Assembly: GCA_938074565.1 (NCBI GenBank) | Contig: CALJEQ010000001.1 | Coordinates: 124,001 to 188,000, forward strand | Direction of reading: 5' to 3' | Source of the DNA: an uncultured Alkaliphilus sp. | GTDB taxonomy: Bacteria > Bacillota > Clostridia > Peptostreptococcales > Natronincolaceae | Length of the DNA stretch: 64,000 bases | Shown here: positions 26,266 to 34,746 of the stretch, one piece after another | Layout of the letters: the number at the start of each line of letters is the position of its first letter | How positions within the stretch are numbered: position 1 is the first letter of the stretch | Translations under genes and position numbers: made by a program | The notes under the pieces: model-generated | What the model was told of the DNA's origin: nothing | The model's input: only the letters and a program-made list of their open reading frames with translations | Databases searched by the model: none

Positions 26266-26294
26266 ATGTTATCATAGTCGTTAATACTTGTCAA
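26266..26294 (-). promoter_or_regulatory. Promoter of rplU-prp-rpmA
   Basis: TTGACA (26294-26289), a 17-base spacer and TAACAT (26271-26266) with TG one base before it (extended -10), on the minus strand. It starts immediately after the rng stop and just upstream of the L21 leader. Confidence 0.8.
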
Positions 26295-26298
26295 CCCT

Positions 26299-27798
26299 TT
26301 AAGCTTTCTTTTCTTTCAAAAACTTTTCTATCATGTCAGTACTGCCCATCATTTTCCTATTTATATCACCATAATGTAGTTTTTCATCTGGCATAAAGAA
26401 GATTTTAATTTCAGTAGCCTGCTGCATTTCCTCTAACAACTCTATCTCATTTTTAATTACCTCTAAAGCAGCAGGATTCACTTCAAAAATAACAGCCTGA
26501 CAAGTTGTATGTAATTTCATTCTTTTTAATTGTTTTTCTAGCTTATGTAATAATGTATACTCCGATAAAACCTTACCCGTTCCTTCACAGCAATCACATT
26601 TTCTCTGAAATAAAAAATCTAACCTTTGACGAACTTTTTTCCTCGTAATTTCCACTAAACCCAAATGAGTCATTCCAAGAATTTTAGTCTTAGTACGATC
26701 TTTACTAAGGGCTTCTTCCAATACTTTCAACACTTCATCATCATACTTTTCATTAATCATATCAATAAAATCAACAACAATAATTCCACCAATATCCCTT
26801 AACCTTAACTGCTTAGCGATTTCTGTAGCTGCTTCCAAGTTTGTCTTAAACACCGTATCATCCAAATCTATACTGCCCACATACTTTCCAGTGTTTACAT
26901 CTATTACTGTTAATGCCTCAGTGGTGTCAATAACAATATACCCACCACTTTTCAACCATATTTTTCTAGAAATCCCTTTATTAATTTGAGAATCTATTTT
27001 GTAGTTCTGGAAAACATCCTCGTCCTCTTCCAAGTGAAGGCGATCTTTCAGTAACGGAGATATTAGTTCCACCAACTCTTTAGCACTTTGATGTTCTTCC
27101 TTGTCATTAATAATGAATTGTTGAATATCCTTATTGAAAACATCCCTAATGGTGCGGTTAATTAAATCAAAGTCTTTATAAATTAATCTAGGGGCAAACC
27201 CCAATTTTTTATCTTTCTCGATTTTTTGCCAAAGCTTTAATAAAAACTTAATATCATCTCTAAAATCTTCTTTTGTTTTCCCTGATGCAACAGTTCTAAC
27301 AATAACCCCCATTTTACCCGGTTTTAACTCTTCTATTTCCCTCTTTAAGCGTTCTCTTTCCTCTTCATTCCCTATACGTCTTGATATACCCACATAATCG
27401 GTATTAGGCATTAATACTAAGTACCTTCCTGGCAATGTTAAATGGGTGGTTACTCTAGCTCCTTTAGAACCAATAGGTTCTTTAATAACTTGAACGATAA
27501 TTTCTTGCCCTGTCTTTAATATTTCTTTTATTGATAATTCTTTAGTAGCCTCCAAGTCATCGTTAAGTTGCTCCTGTGGTATGGCATCTTTAACATATAG
27601 AAAACTATTTTTTTCTAAACCAATATCCACAAAGGCTGCCTGCATTCCTGGTAAAACATTAGTCACTCTTCCCTTGTAAATGTTACCTACAATTCTTTTT
27701 TGATTTTTTCTTTCTACATATAATTCAACTAATTCATGGTCTTCTAACAAAGCCAACCTAGTCTCTACTATACCAACATCAACAACTATCCTATTCAT
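26299..27798 (-). CDS. rng: Ribonuclease G/E family protein
   Basis: 499 residues from ATG 27798 (GGAG eight bases upstream; a TTG at 27813 lies within that site). The S1-like RNA-binding domain (IVGNIYKGRVTNVLPGMQAAFVDIGL, about 33-60) is followed by the RNase H-like catalytic core with TVIDVNTG and VVDFIDM, which provide the two metal-binding aspartates, and a zinc-link cysteine pair CDCC. These endoribonucleases mature 5S/16S rRNA and degrade mRNA. The gene follows the radical SAM-linked protein by 26 bases, an arrangement common in Clostridia. Confidence 0.95.
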   Translation of the reverse strand: MNRIVVDVGIVETRLALLEDHELVELYVERKNQKRIVGNIYKGRVTNVLPGMQAAFVDIGLEKNSFLYVKDAIPQEQLNDDLEATKELSIKEILKTGQEIIVQVIKEPIGSKGARVTTHLTLPGRYLVLMPNTDYVGISRRIGNEEERERLKREIEELKPGKMGVIVRTVASGKTKEDFRDDIKFLLKLWQKIEKDKKLGFAPRLIYKDFDLINRTIRDVFNKDIQQFIINDKEEHQSAKELVELISPLLKDRLHLEEDEDVFQNYKIDSQINKGISRKIWLKSGGYIVIDTTEALTVIDVNTGKYVGSIDLDDTVFKTNLEAATEIAKQLRLRDIGGIIVVDFIDMINEKYDDEVLKVLEEALSKDRTKTKILGMTHLGLVEITRKKVRQRLDFLFQRKCDCCEGTGKVLSEYTLLHKLEKQLKRMKLHTTCQAVIFEVNPAALEVIKNEIELLEEMQQATEIKIFFMPDEKLHYGDINRKMMGSTDMIEKFLKEKKA

Positions 27799-27824
27799 AA
27801 TTCCAACTCCCAACTTGTTTAATG

Positions 27825-28556
27825 CTATTCCTCCATTAACTCAACAAATTGCCCCTTTTGTTCTTTTAATAGTTCTAATCTATTAATTCTGACGGAATCC
27901 AACAACATTGGTATTTCTGTTAATTCTTCTAGCTTCCTCATCACTGTTTCAGGTTTTAAGTTTCCTACACTACCAGTAACTAAATTCATTTTTAATATTA
28001 GTTCTTTACCTTGTACTGAAAACAACATAAGTTCATTAATTAATGGTCTTATATTTGTCTCTTGAACTTTATTTCGCTCTCGTTTGTATCTATCCTTATT
28101 TTTTTTCTTCTTTTCTTTAATTTCTATTATTTCCTCATTATCTATAAACTTAGACAACTGTTCTATAATAAATTCTTCTTTAAGTTCTGATATTAAATTT
28201 ACTTTTACCAAATATATTGAACGTTTAAGAATAGCCATTAAAGAATCTTCTGTAGACTCAATATACTTGCTTTTTATAATCTTTAATCCATCTGGCATAA
28301 CAGCATTAATCCTATCAATAAAATCGTTTAATTCAATCTTCTCATCCAACTGTATATCTATATATTCAGCTTCACTGGTTACTCCCACTCCTAAAGCAGT
28401 GGCAAATGCCATAATGGGATGGGGATTAAAACCTTGACTATAAGAAATAGGAATATTAGCCCTCCTCATAGCCCTTTCAAATACCCTCACAAGATCTAGA
28501 TGGGAAATAAAAATCAAATCTCCTTTTTTAGTAAATCTAGAACGTATTTTATACAT
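27825..28556 (-). CDS. TIGR03936/DUF2344 radical SAM-linked protein
   Basis: 243 residues. The start is the ATG at 28556, which overlaps the TAA of the upstream radical SAM gene by one base (TAATG) and has GGAGGG ahead. The conserved opening MYKIRSRFTKKGDLIFISHLDLVRVFERAMRRANIPISYSQGF is typical of this family, which is found either fused to or directly behind TIGR03960 radical SAM proteins. Function is unknown; tRNA or ribosome-related modification has been considered because of the link with rng and rplU. Confidence 0.93.
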   Translation of the reverse strand: MYKIRSRFTKKGDLIFISHLDLVRVFERAMRRANIPISYSQGFNPHPIMAFATALGVGVTSEAEYIDIQLDEKIELNDFIDRINAVMPDGLKIIKSKYIESTEDSLMAILKRSIYLVKVNLISELKEEFIIEQLSKFIDNEEIIEIKEKKKKNKDRYKRERNKVQETNIRPLINELMLFSVQGKELILKMNLVTGSVGNLKPETVMRKLEELTEIPMLLDSVRINRLELLKEQKGQFVELMEE

Positions 28557-30394
28557 TAACAAATCCCTCCTATAAAACCATGATTGACTCCGCAGCCAGA
28601 ACAATCTGTACGACAATCCTGTGTTAACTCTCCAGCTTTAGCCTTCTCATTTTCCCTTATAAGGAATTGTTTTGTAACACCCACATCAATATGTTCCCAC
28701 GGTAAAATCTCGTCGTATTCCCGTCTTCTATTGGCATAAAAGACAGGATCAACATCACAGGTTTGGAAAACCTCCATCCAACGGGAGAAGTTAAAGTGTT
28801 CATTCCATCCGTCAAACTTGCAACCTGCTTTTAAAGCTTCAGCTAAAACCTTTGATAATCTTCTGTCTCCCCTTGCAAAAACCCCTTCTAATAAACTGGT
28901 TTTAGCATCATGATAGTTAAAGGTAATATTCTTACGCTTTAATTTCTCTACTAAATGACGTTGCTTACTATATATTTCCTCCAGTCCATCCTGTGGCTCC
29001 CATTGGAAGGGGGTAAAAGGTTTCGGTACAAAGGTAGATGCACTTACGGTAACATTTAAGCCTTTACCTCGTTTTTCTTTATCTGTTTGATAGTAGATAC
29101 CTACAACATCAAAAGCCAGCTCTTTAATACCATCTAAGTCGTCTAACGTCTCTGTTGGAAGACCAATCATAAAATATAATTTAACACTACTCCAACCTAA
29201 ATCAAAAGCCTTCTCCACTGCATTGGTTAAATCTTCCTCAGTTACTCCTTTGTTAATTACATCCCTCAAACGTTGGCTACCTGCTTCTGGGGCAAAGGTT
29301 AGTCCTGTTTTTCTAACTTTTTGAATTTCTTGAATTAATTCAAAGGTGAAGTTGTCCAACCTAAGGGATGGTAAAGATACCCCCACTTTGTCCTTCTCGT
29401 AATCATCTATTAAATGTCTTACCAACTTATCTAAATTTGAGTAATCACTGGTGCTTAAAGAAGATAGAGAAATTTCCTCATAACCTGTATTAGACAATAG
29501 TTTTTCAGTAAGGTATTTTAATCGGTCAAATCCCTTTTCTCTAACTGGTCGATAAATCATCCCTGCTTGGCAAAAACGACATCCCCTAGAACATCCTCTA
29601 AAAACTTCCAACATCACACGATCATGTACAATATTTATGTAGGGAACTAAAATTTCTTCAGGATAAAAAACCTCGTCTAAGTTTTGAATAATACGTTTTG
29701 TTAATTTCTGTGGGGCATTGGGATTATTCGGAGTAATAGCTTCGATAATTCCCTCTTCATTATATCTTACATCATAAAAAGCTGGTATATAAACCCCTTG
29801 TATAGAAGCAATCTTCTCTAAAAATTCTACTCTTTTATAATCTGTATTTTTAAATTGTTTGTAAACTTCCATAATTTCCACAAGTAGTTCTTCACCTTCA
29901 CCTAAAAGAACAATGTCACAGAAATCAGCAATGGGTTCTGGGTTATATGCACAAGGTCCCCCCACCACCACAAAAGGATCATTTTCGCCTCTGTCCTTTG
30001 AAAATAATGGAATTTCACCTAAGTCCAACATATTTAATATATTTGTGTAGCTCAACTCATATTGTAGGGTAAAACCGACAAAATCAAAATTCTTAATGGC
30101 TTCTCTGCTTTCTAAACCAAATAATGGAATATTATTTTTTCGCATTTCCTCCTCCATGTCCACCGCTGGAGAAAATACCCTTTCACAAAAAACGTTTTCT
30201 TGACTATTAAGTAAATGATATAAAATCTGCATACCTAAATGACTCATTCCAATTTCATAAATATCTGGAAAGCAAAAAGCGAAACGTACTGTTTTTTCAT
30301 CTATTTGCTTATGTACACTATTTAATTCGTTTCCTAAATATCTGGCTGGTTTCTCAACTTTGTATAATATATCATGTATTTCTAATTTACTCAT
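28556..30394 (-). CDS. TIGR03960 family radical SAM protein
   Basis: 612 residues. The N-terminal part (about 1-230) looks like a B12-binding-type Rossmann domain (FCFPDIYEIGMSHLGMQIL; VVGGPCAYNPEPIADFCD; LLGEGEE). The radical SAM core has CSRGCRFCQAG, the Cx3Cx2C iron-sulfur motif, followed by the typical methyl-accepting TIM-barrel strands. A C-terminal cysteine group (CRTDCSGCGVNHG) may hold a second cluster. Its product is not known. It forms a coupled pair with the gene behind it. Confidence 0.93.
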   Translation of the reverse strand: MSKLEIHDILYKVEKPARYLGNELNSVHKQIDEKTVRFAFCFPDIYEIGMSHLGMQILYHLLNSQENVFCERVFSPAVDMEEEMRKNNIPLFGLESREAIKNFDFVGFTLQYELSYTNILNMLDLGEIPLFSKDRGENDPFVVVGGPCAYNPEPIADFCDIVLLGEGEELLVEIMEVYKQFKNTDYKRVEFLEKIASIQGVYIPAFYDVRYNEEGIIEAITPNNPNAPQKLTKRIIQNLDEVFYPEEILVPYINIVHDRVMLEVFRGCSRGCRFCQAGMIYRPVREKGFDRLKYLTEKLLSNTGYEEISLSSLSTSDYSNLDKLVRHLIDDYEKDKVGVSLPSLRLDNFTFELIQEIQKVRKTGLTFAPEAGSQRLRDVINKGVTEEDLTNAVEKAFDLGWSSVKLYFMIGLPTETLDDLDGIKELAFDVVGIYYQTDKEKRGKGLNVTVSASTFVPKPFTPFQWEPQDGLEEIYSKQRHLVEKLKRKNITFNYHDAKTSLLEGVFARGDRRLSKVLAEALKAGCKFDGWNEHFNFSRWMEVFQTCDVDPVFYANRRREYDEILPWEHIDVGVTKQFLIRENEKAKAGELTQDCRTDCSGCGVNHGFIGGIC

Positions 30395-30442
30395 TATGAT
30401 CCTCCAATCAACTTCTTTTGTTTTTAATTTCTCTTAATGTAT

Positions 30443-30451
30443 ATGATAACA
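30443..30451 (-). promoter_or_regulatory. Possible extended -10 promoter of the radical SAM gene
   Basis: TG-T-TATCAT on the minus strand, about 50 bases before the start codon. No good -35 is present, as is usual for extended -10 promoters. Confidence 0.35.
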
Positions 30452-30553
30452 TATTTGCACACTTTCTATGAATGTTAATATCACTTTTTCAATCATATAC
30501 AAAACTATTTTAAAAAGCAATATTTTAAGCAAAAAATAACTTTATACATCTTC

Positions 30554-31441
30554 TTATTTTAATTTTATTAGATTAACTAGAATTCCTATCGTTATATGAT
30601 TTCCATGTTCTCCTACAGCATCTAGTATTTGACTTTCTGTAAGAGTACCTAAAATACCACCCTTTTTATCGATTACCGTTACAAAGTGATATTTTCCCGT
30701 TGAAAACTCTTGAAATACTTTATTTAAATTAACTGATTCCATTACAGTTAAGTATTTTGTGTTCATTATTCCATTATTTTGTAGGGTTTTTTTCTTTCTT
30801 AATACATCTTTTATAAATAAGAAAAATACCATTTTTTCTTCTCTAAGAACATTAAAATATAAAAATATTGCCAATAGTATGATATATAGATAATCTGATG
30901 ATTGCCTTGTATAGTATATACCTACACAAAATAGTACGCTAGCTAGGACTTTTCCAATAAAAACAGTCATTATTGTTGCCTTTTTCATCCCCCAAACATA
31001 ACTAATAGTTGCCCTAAGAATACGACCTCCATCCAATGGAATAATAGGAAGAAGATTGAATATGGCAATGATAAAATTAGCTGTAAGAAATATTGCCAAT
31101 ATATCTTCTTTAATTGGTAGAAGCTGACCTAATAAATACCCTGTTAAAAACATGATTCCATTGGCTAAAGGTCCTGCAATAGAAATAAAAATTTCTTTAA
31201 TTGGATCAAGACCTAACTCATCATTCATTTTAACGACTCCCCCAAAGGGAAACAGTTCTATTTCTGATATTTTAATAAAATAGTGTTGAGAAACTTTACA
31301 ATGGGCTAATTCATGGAGGGTAACAATAGCCAAAGTCATTAAAAACTCTTTATAATAGCTAAAAAACAAACTAAAAATCAACACAGGTAATAGCAAAATA
31401 TTTAGCTTTATTTTTATTCCAAACAATTTAAATTTTATCAT
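30554..31441 (-). CDS. spoIVFB: Site-2 protease SpoIVFB
   Basis: 295 residues. A polytopic intramembrane metalloprotease with the zinc motif HELAH (near residue 43) and the second metal motif NLLPIIPLDGGRIL (around 133-146). A CBS-type domain follows the membrane part (VNLNKVFQEFSTGKYHFVTVIDKKGGILGTLTESQILDAVG). In sporulation it releases sigma-K from its pro-form, the B. subtilis function; the CBS domain senses energy state. The ATG at 31441 is preferred over the TTG at 31453, though its ribosome binding site is weak and translation may be coupled to spoIVFA. Confidence 0.93.
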   Translation of the reverse strand: MIKFKLFGIKIKLNILLLPVLIFSLFFSYYKEFLMTLAIVTLHELAHCKVSQHYFIKISEIELFPFGGVVKMNDELGLDPIKEIFISIAGPLANGIMFLTGYLLGQLLPIKEDILAIFLTANFIIAIFNLLPIIPLDGGRILRATISYVWGMKKATIMTVFIGKVLASVLFCVGIYYTRQSSDYLYIILLAIFLYFNVLREEKMVFFLFIKDVLRKKKTLQNNGIMNTKYLTVMESVNLNKVFQEFSTGKYHFVTVIDKKGGILGTLTESQILDAVGEHGNHITIGILVNLIKLK

Positions 31442-31454
31442 TTTTATTACCAAC

Positions 31455-32159
31455 TTATAAATTTATTTGTTTTATATCTATATATTCCAACGGGTCAACT
31501 GGTTCTTTTCGTTGCCAAACTTCAAATAATAACTTATCGGAGGAGATACCAATTTCTTCTCCCTTTGCAACTTTAGCATTTACTTTAACGCTACTACTCT
31601 TCAAATGCTTATAAACCGAGACAAATTCACCCCTATGTTTAATGACTATGTAATGACCATATACTTGACTAAAGTTAACTTCTATAACTACCCCCTCATC
31701 CACTGCCACCACCCTTTCATCTTCTATTCCTTCAATAACAATTCCATTGATGGTTTTTCCACTAGATTCATCAATATCATTAAATAAATGGATTATATTT
31801 CCTTCCATAGGCAAAATAAACTGTCTTTTACTCATATCAACAAAATTGATTGCCTCCAACGCTTCTTCCCCTTTGTTAATAAGGCGTTTTCCCCATGTCA
31901 TTGCTATCTTATAACTGTTTTTATAGTCAAATTGTTGATTTAGTCTATAGGACATTTCAGAAGTTATATTGTTTGTAATACTAGCATTGATACTTTTAAA
32001 TGAAATTACTATTAAAAGTATTAACAAACAAATAATTGTTTGAATCACAGTTTTTTTCATCCATAATTTAATGTCCAGTGTATATAAAGTCTTTTCATTC
32101 TTTTTTATTTTATTTGAAAAAAAACCTATCTGTGGTTGTTTGTTCCTTACCGTATTCAT
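31455..32159 (-). CDS. spoIVFA: SpoIVFA-like sporulation protein (M23 domain)
   Basis: 234 residues with a cytoplasmic N-terminus, one helix (about 36-53) and a C-terminal LytM/M23 peptidase-like domain (GIVIEGIEDERVVAVDEGVVIEVNFSQVYGHYIVIKH). The family lacks or retains metal ligands variably: HxH appears only in part here (HYIVIKHRG). SpoIVFA anchors and regulates SpoIVFB. The gene overlaps closely with spoIVFB and is therefore likely under the same sigma-E control; no clear sigma-E promoter was identified. Confidence 0.88.
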   Translation of the reverse strand: MNTVRNKQPQIGFFSNKIKKNEKTLYTLDIKLWMKKTVIQTIICLLILLIVISFKSINASITNNITSEMSYRLNQQFDYKNSYKIAMTWGKRLINKGEEALEAINFVDMSKRQFILPMEGNIIHLFNDIDESSGKTINGIVIEGIEDERVVAVDEGVVIEVNFSQVYGHYIVIKHRGEFVSVYKHLKSSSVKVNAKVAKGEEIGISSDKLLFEVWQRKEPVDPLEYIDIKQINL

Positions 32160-32233
32160 CCCTCTATCCCCTCTCCCTTAGTTGAATACTATAATATATT
32201 GTTAAGGGGATGAATTTATTACAGCCATAAAAA

Positions 32234-32274
32234 AACCTCCTAAGATAGACAATGTAATTCTACCAAAGGAGGTT
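32234..32274 (-). terminator. Terminator of the min-mgsA transcript
   Basis: AACCTCCT and AGGAGGTT form an eight-base stem with a 25-base loop; TTTTTTATGG follows on the minus strand. It lies 25 bases after mgsA, so spoIVFAB is transcribed separately. Confidence 0.75.
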
Positions 32275-32299
32275 CTATTAAAGATTTTATAATTTATTA

Positions 32300-32713
32300 T
32301 TAAATGTTACTTCTCTTTTCTTTAACATATTCTCGCCACTGTAAATCGCCTCGTTCAAGGGCTTTTATTAATATTTCTCCAGTAGCTAGATTAGTGGCAA
32401 CTGGTATCATGTACACATCACATAGTCTTATTAAGGCTTGAATATCAGGTTCATGGGACTGAGCTGTCATTGGATCACGGAAAAAAATTACCATATCCAT
32501 TTTATTATTGGCAATATCTGCTCCAATTTGTTGATCTCCACCATAAGGACCCGATTGATAGCGATGTATTTTTAAAGAAGTTGCCTCCATAATTTTTTTA
32601 CCAGTTGTTCCAGTAGCAAATAAATTATGCTTGTTTAATATGTATTCATATGCAATTGCAAAATTTACTAGTAAATCTTTCTTTTGATCATGGGCTATAA
32701 GTGCTATATTCAT
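32300..32713 (-). CDS. mgsA: Methylglyoxal synthase
   Basis: 137 residues from the ATG at 32713 with GGAGG directly upstream; the ATG at 32725 contains that site. It converts dihydroxyacetone phosphate to methylglyoxal and phosphate, a bypass of lower glycolysis. The motifs [35 protein letters not shown] and [15 protein letters not shown] are all intact, including the Asp and His catalytic residues. It lies 20 bases after minE and probably shares the min transcript. Confidence 0.97.
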   Translation of the reverse strand: MNIALIAHDQKKDLLVNFAIAYEYILNKHNLFATGTTGKKIMEATSLKIHRYQSGPYGGDQQIGADIANNKMDMVIFFRDPMTAQSHEPDIQALIRLCDVYMIPVATNLATGEILIKALERGDLQWREYVKEKRSNI

Positions 32714-32732
32714 TTTTTCCTCCATTTATAAT

Positions 32733-33014
32733 TTATCGAACACGATCCTTCATCTTTTTAATTGGTATATTTGCCACCAATGCAGGTATTGTGCTGTCAT
32801 CAAATTCTCGCTTTGTTCTAGTTATTTTAATGTCTAGTCCGCCTTCGTCAATTTCCATATAGTCAGAAATTACTTTTATTATATCCCCCTTAATCATTTC
32901 AAGAAAGTCAGGAGAGCAATTTGTGCGGTCATGTACTAATACTAATTTTAGTCTCTCTTTTGCAACATTTTTACTAGTACCACTTTCTCTAGAAAACAAT
33001 TTAAAAAAGTCCAC
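32733..33014 (-). CDS. minE: Cell division topological specificity factor MinE
   Basis: 93 residues from a GTG at 33014 with AGGAGG eight bases upstream; the ATG at 33038 overlaps the minD stop and adds eight odd residues. The MinD-stimulating region AKERLKLVLVHDRTNCSPDFLEMIKGDII is conserved, followed by the dimerisation domain. It oscillates with MinD and confines MinC to the poles. Confidence 0.95.
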   Translation of the reverse strand: MDFFKLFSRESGTSKNVAKERLKLVLVHDRTNCSPDFLEMIKGDIIKVISDYMEIDEGGLDIKITRTKREFDDSTIPALVANIPIKKMKDRVR

Positions 33015-33038
33015 GATGTATTCCTCCTTCCATCCCAA

Positions 33039-33836
33039 TTACTTACCGAAACTAAAGATTTTTTTCAATTTAGCCATTAAACCAGCATCACTTTCCATAT
33101 TAATAAAAGGTACATCTTCTCCAGTAAGTCTTCTGGTTATATTTCGGTAGGCTTGTCCTGCTAAGGAATTATTGTCTGTAACTACAGGTTCTCCTTTATT
33201 AGTAGAGATAACAATTGCTTCATCATCTGGCACTACACCTATAAGGTCTATAGCTAAAATGTCAATCATATCTTCGATATTCATCATATCACCTTTTTTA
33301 ACCATTTCAATTCGGATACGGTTAATGATTAATACTGGGTCAGTTAACTCCGCTGCCTCTAACAAACCAATTATTCTATCAGCATCTCTAACAGCTGAAA
33401 TTTCAGGTGTAGTAACAACAATTGCTTTATCTGCTCCTGCAATGGCATTTCTGAAACCTTGTTCTATACCAGCTGGACAGTCAATTAGAACAAAGTCAAA
33501 CATTTCCTTAAGGTCATTTGTAAGACTTTGCATCTGTTCAGGTGTAACAGCATTCTTATCTCTTGTTTGAGCAGCAGGTAATAAAAATAGACCCTCATAT
33601 CTCTTATCTTTAATTAAAGCCTGCTTTAACCTACATACACCCTCCACCACGTCTACAACATCATATACAATTCTATTTTCTAATCCCATTACAACATCTA
33701 AATTTCTTAAACCAATATCTGCATCCACTACAACTACCTTATGTCCCAGTTGTGCTAAACCTGTTCCAAGATTTGCAGTTGTTGTGGTTTTACCTACTCC
33801 ACCTTTACCCGATGTAATTACTATTACTTGAGCCAT
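33039..33836 (-). CDS. minD: Septum site-determining ATPase MinD
   Basis: 265 residues: deviant Walker A KGGVGKTT (10-17), VVVDADIGLRNLD (switch I) and FVLIDCPAGIEQGF (Walker B/switch II). The C-terminus (GLMAKLKKIFSFGK) is the amphipathic membrane-targeting helix. It recruits MinC and is released by MinE. It is the second of the minCDE genes. Confidence 0.98.
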   Translation of the reverse strand: MAQVIVITSGKGGVGKTTTTANLGTGLAQLGHKVVVVDADIGLRNLDVVMGLENRIVYDVVDVVEGVCRLKQALIKDKRYEGLFLLPAAQTRDKNAVTPEQMQSLTNDLKEMFDFVLIDCPAGIEQGFRNAIAGADKAIVVTTPEISAVRDADRIIGLLEAAELTDPVLIINRIRIEMVKKGDMMNIEDMIDILAIDLIGVVPDDEAIVISTNKGEPVVTDNNSLAGQAYRNITRRLTGEDVPFINMESDAGLMAKLKKIFSFGK

Positions 33837-33871
33837 TAAATTTTACCTCCTAACTAGTTCCTTTATTAGAC

Positions 33872-34504
33872 TTACCTTTTCACTAAATACGGTTCGATAT
33901 ATACTATATTATCTCTGATTCTAGCCAACTCTGGTCCCTTAGGTTTTTCGTAGTCGCCATCAGGGCATCTAGCAATTTTGTCGGCTATTCTTAGTTGAGT
34001 CGGGTCAAGATAGTAGGCTACAACACAAGCTCTTGTATTGCCATTACTTCCTGCGTGGGCTATTCCCCTAAAGCTACCCATCACAACTATATTACCATAT
34101 GCGATTATTTCAGCTCCTGGATTTACATCCCCAATAATGACAACATTCCCCTCATAGTTTATCCGTTGACCAGATCTTACAGTTCCTTGTATGAATTTAG
34201 TAATTCCTTCATTAATCCCTTGATAGATTTCGTCTATAACTGGTGTATTGTCTTGAATTATTACCTCTTTATGGATTTGCATCTGGTATCGACTTGCCAT
34301 GAGATTTTCCAATTCTTCCTTTTCCTCTGGTGTGAGTGTATCACACTGAATATCTAAAATTTTTGCACCACTGAAAAACGATTTTGTTTTTTCTAACTTT
34401 TCTATTAGCAGTTGTTTAATTATTGCATAATCATTTAGTGGCTTAATTTGTACGTATATTCCTTTTTTTGTGCCTTTGAACTCAATTGCATTTTCCTGGG
34501 GCAT
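33872..34504 (-). CDS. minC: Septum site-determining protein MinC
   Basis: 210 residues: an N-terminal FtsZ-inhibitory domain (1-95) and a C-terminal beta-helical domain (GTVRSGQRINYEGNVVIIGDVNPGAEIIAYGNIVVMGSFRGIAHAG), which binds MinD. GGAGG lies upstream of the ATG. The usual mreBCD or rodA neighbours are absent: directly upstream is a group II intron. Confidence 0.96.
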   Translation of the reverse strand: MPQENAIEFKGTKKGIYVQIKPLNDYAIIKQLLIEKLEKTKSFFSGAKILDIQCDTLTPEEKEELENLMASRYQMQIHKEVIIQDNTPVIDEIYQGINEGITKFIQGTVRSGQRINYEGNVVIIGDVNPGAEIIAYGNIVVMGSFRGIAHAGSNGNTRACVVAYYLDPTQLRIADKIARCPDGDYEKPKGPELARIRDNIVYIEPYLVKR

Positions 34505-34663
34505 TTATTTTCTACCTCCACCAATAAATTACAATCATTTTACCCTAATTAATAACATTCTCCATTATTAAATTAATTCCTTCTTATAATGATAAAAAAA
34601 AATCAGTACTATAGTCCCTATCTGGTTTGTAGGAAGTTTAAGAGGTAAAGAATAAAGAATATA

Positions 34664-34687
34664 AGTGCTTCTGGGATTAGAAGCACT
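34664..34687. terminator. Hairpin between the intron and minC
   Basis: AGTGCTTCT and AGAAGCACT form a nine-base perfect stem with a six-base loop. The plus strand continues CTTTTAGG, the minus strand TATATTCTTTATTC. It might be a terminator for read-through of the intron region ahead of minC, or a remnant of the terminator of the gene the intron entered. Confidence 0.45.
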
Positions 34688-34746
34688 CTTTTAGGTGTGG
34701 AAATCTCAGAATAAATTTTTAATTTAACATCCTTTTCTATTAAATC

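Noticed and set aside
33172-33570. Plus-strand open frame of 132 codons opposite minD
   Set aside because: Antisense shadow of minD; Ser/Ile-rich composition typical of reverse-strand reading, no start signal.
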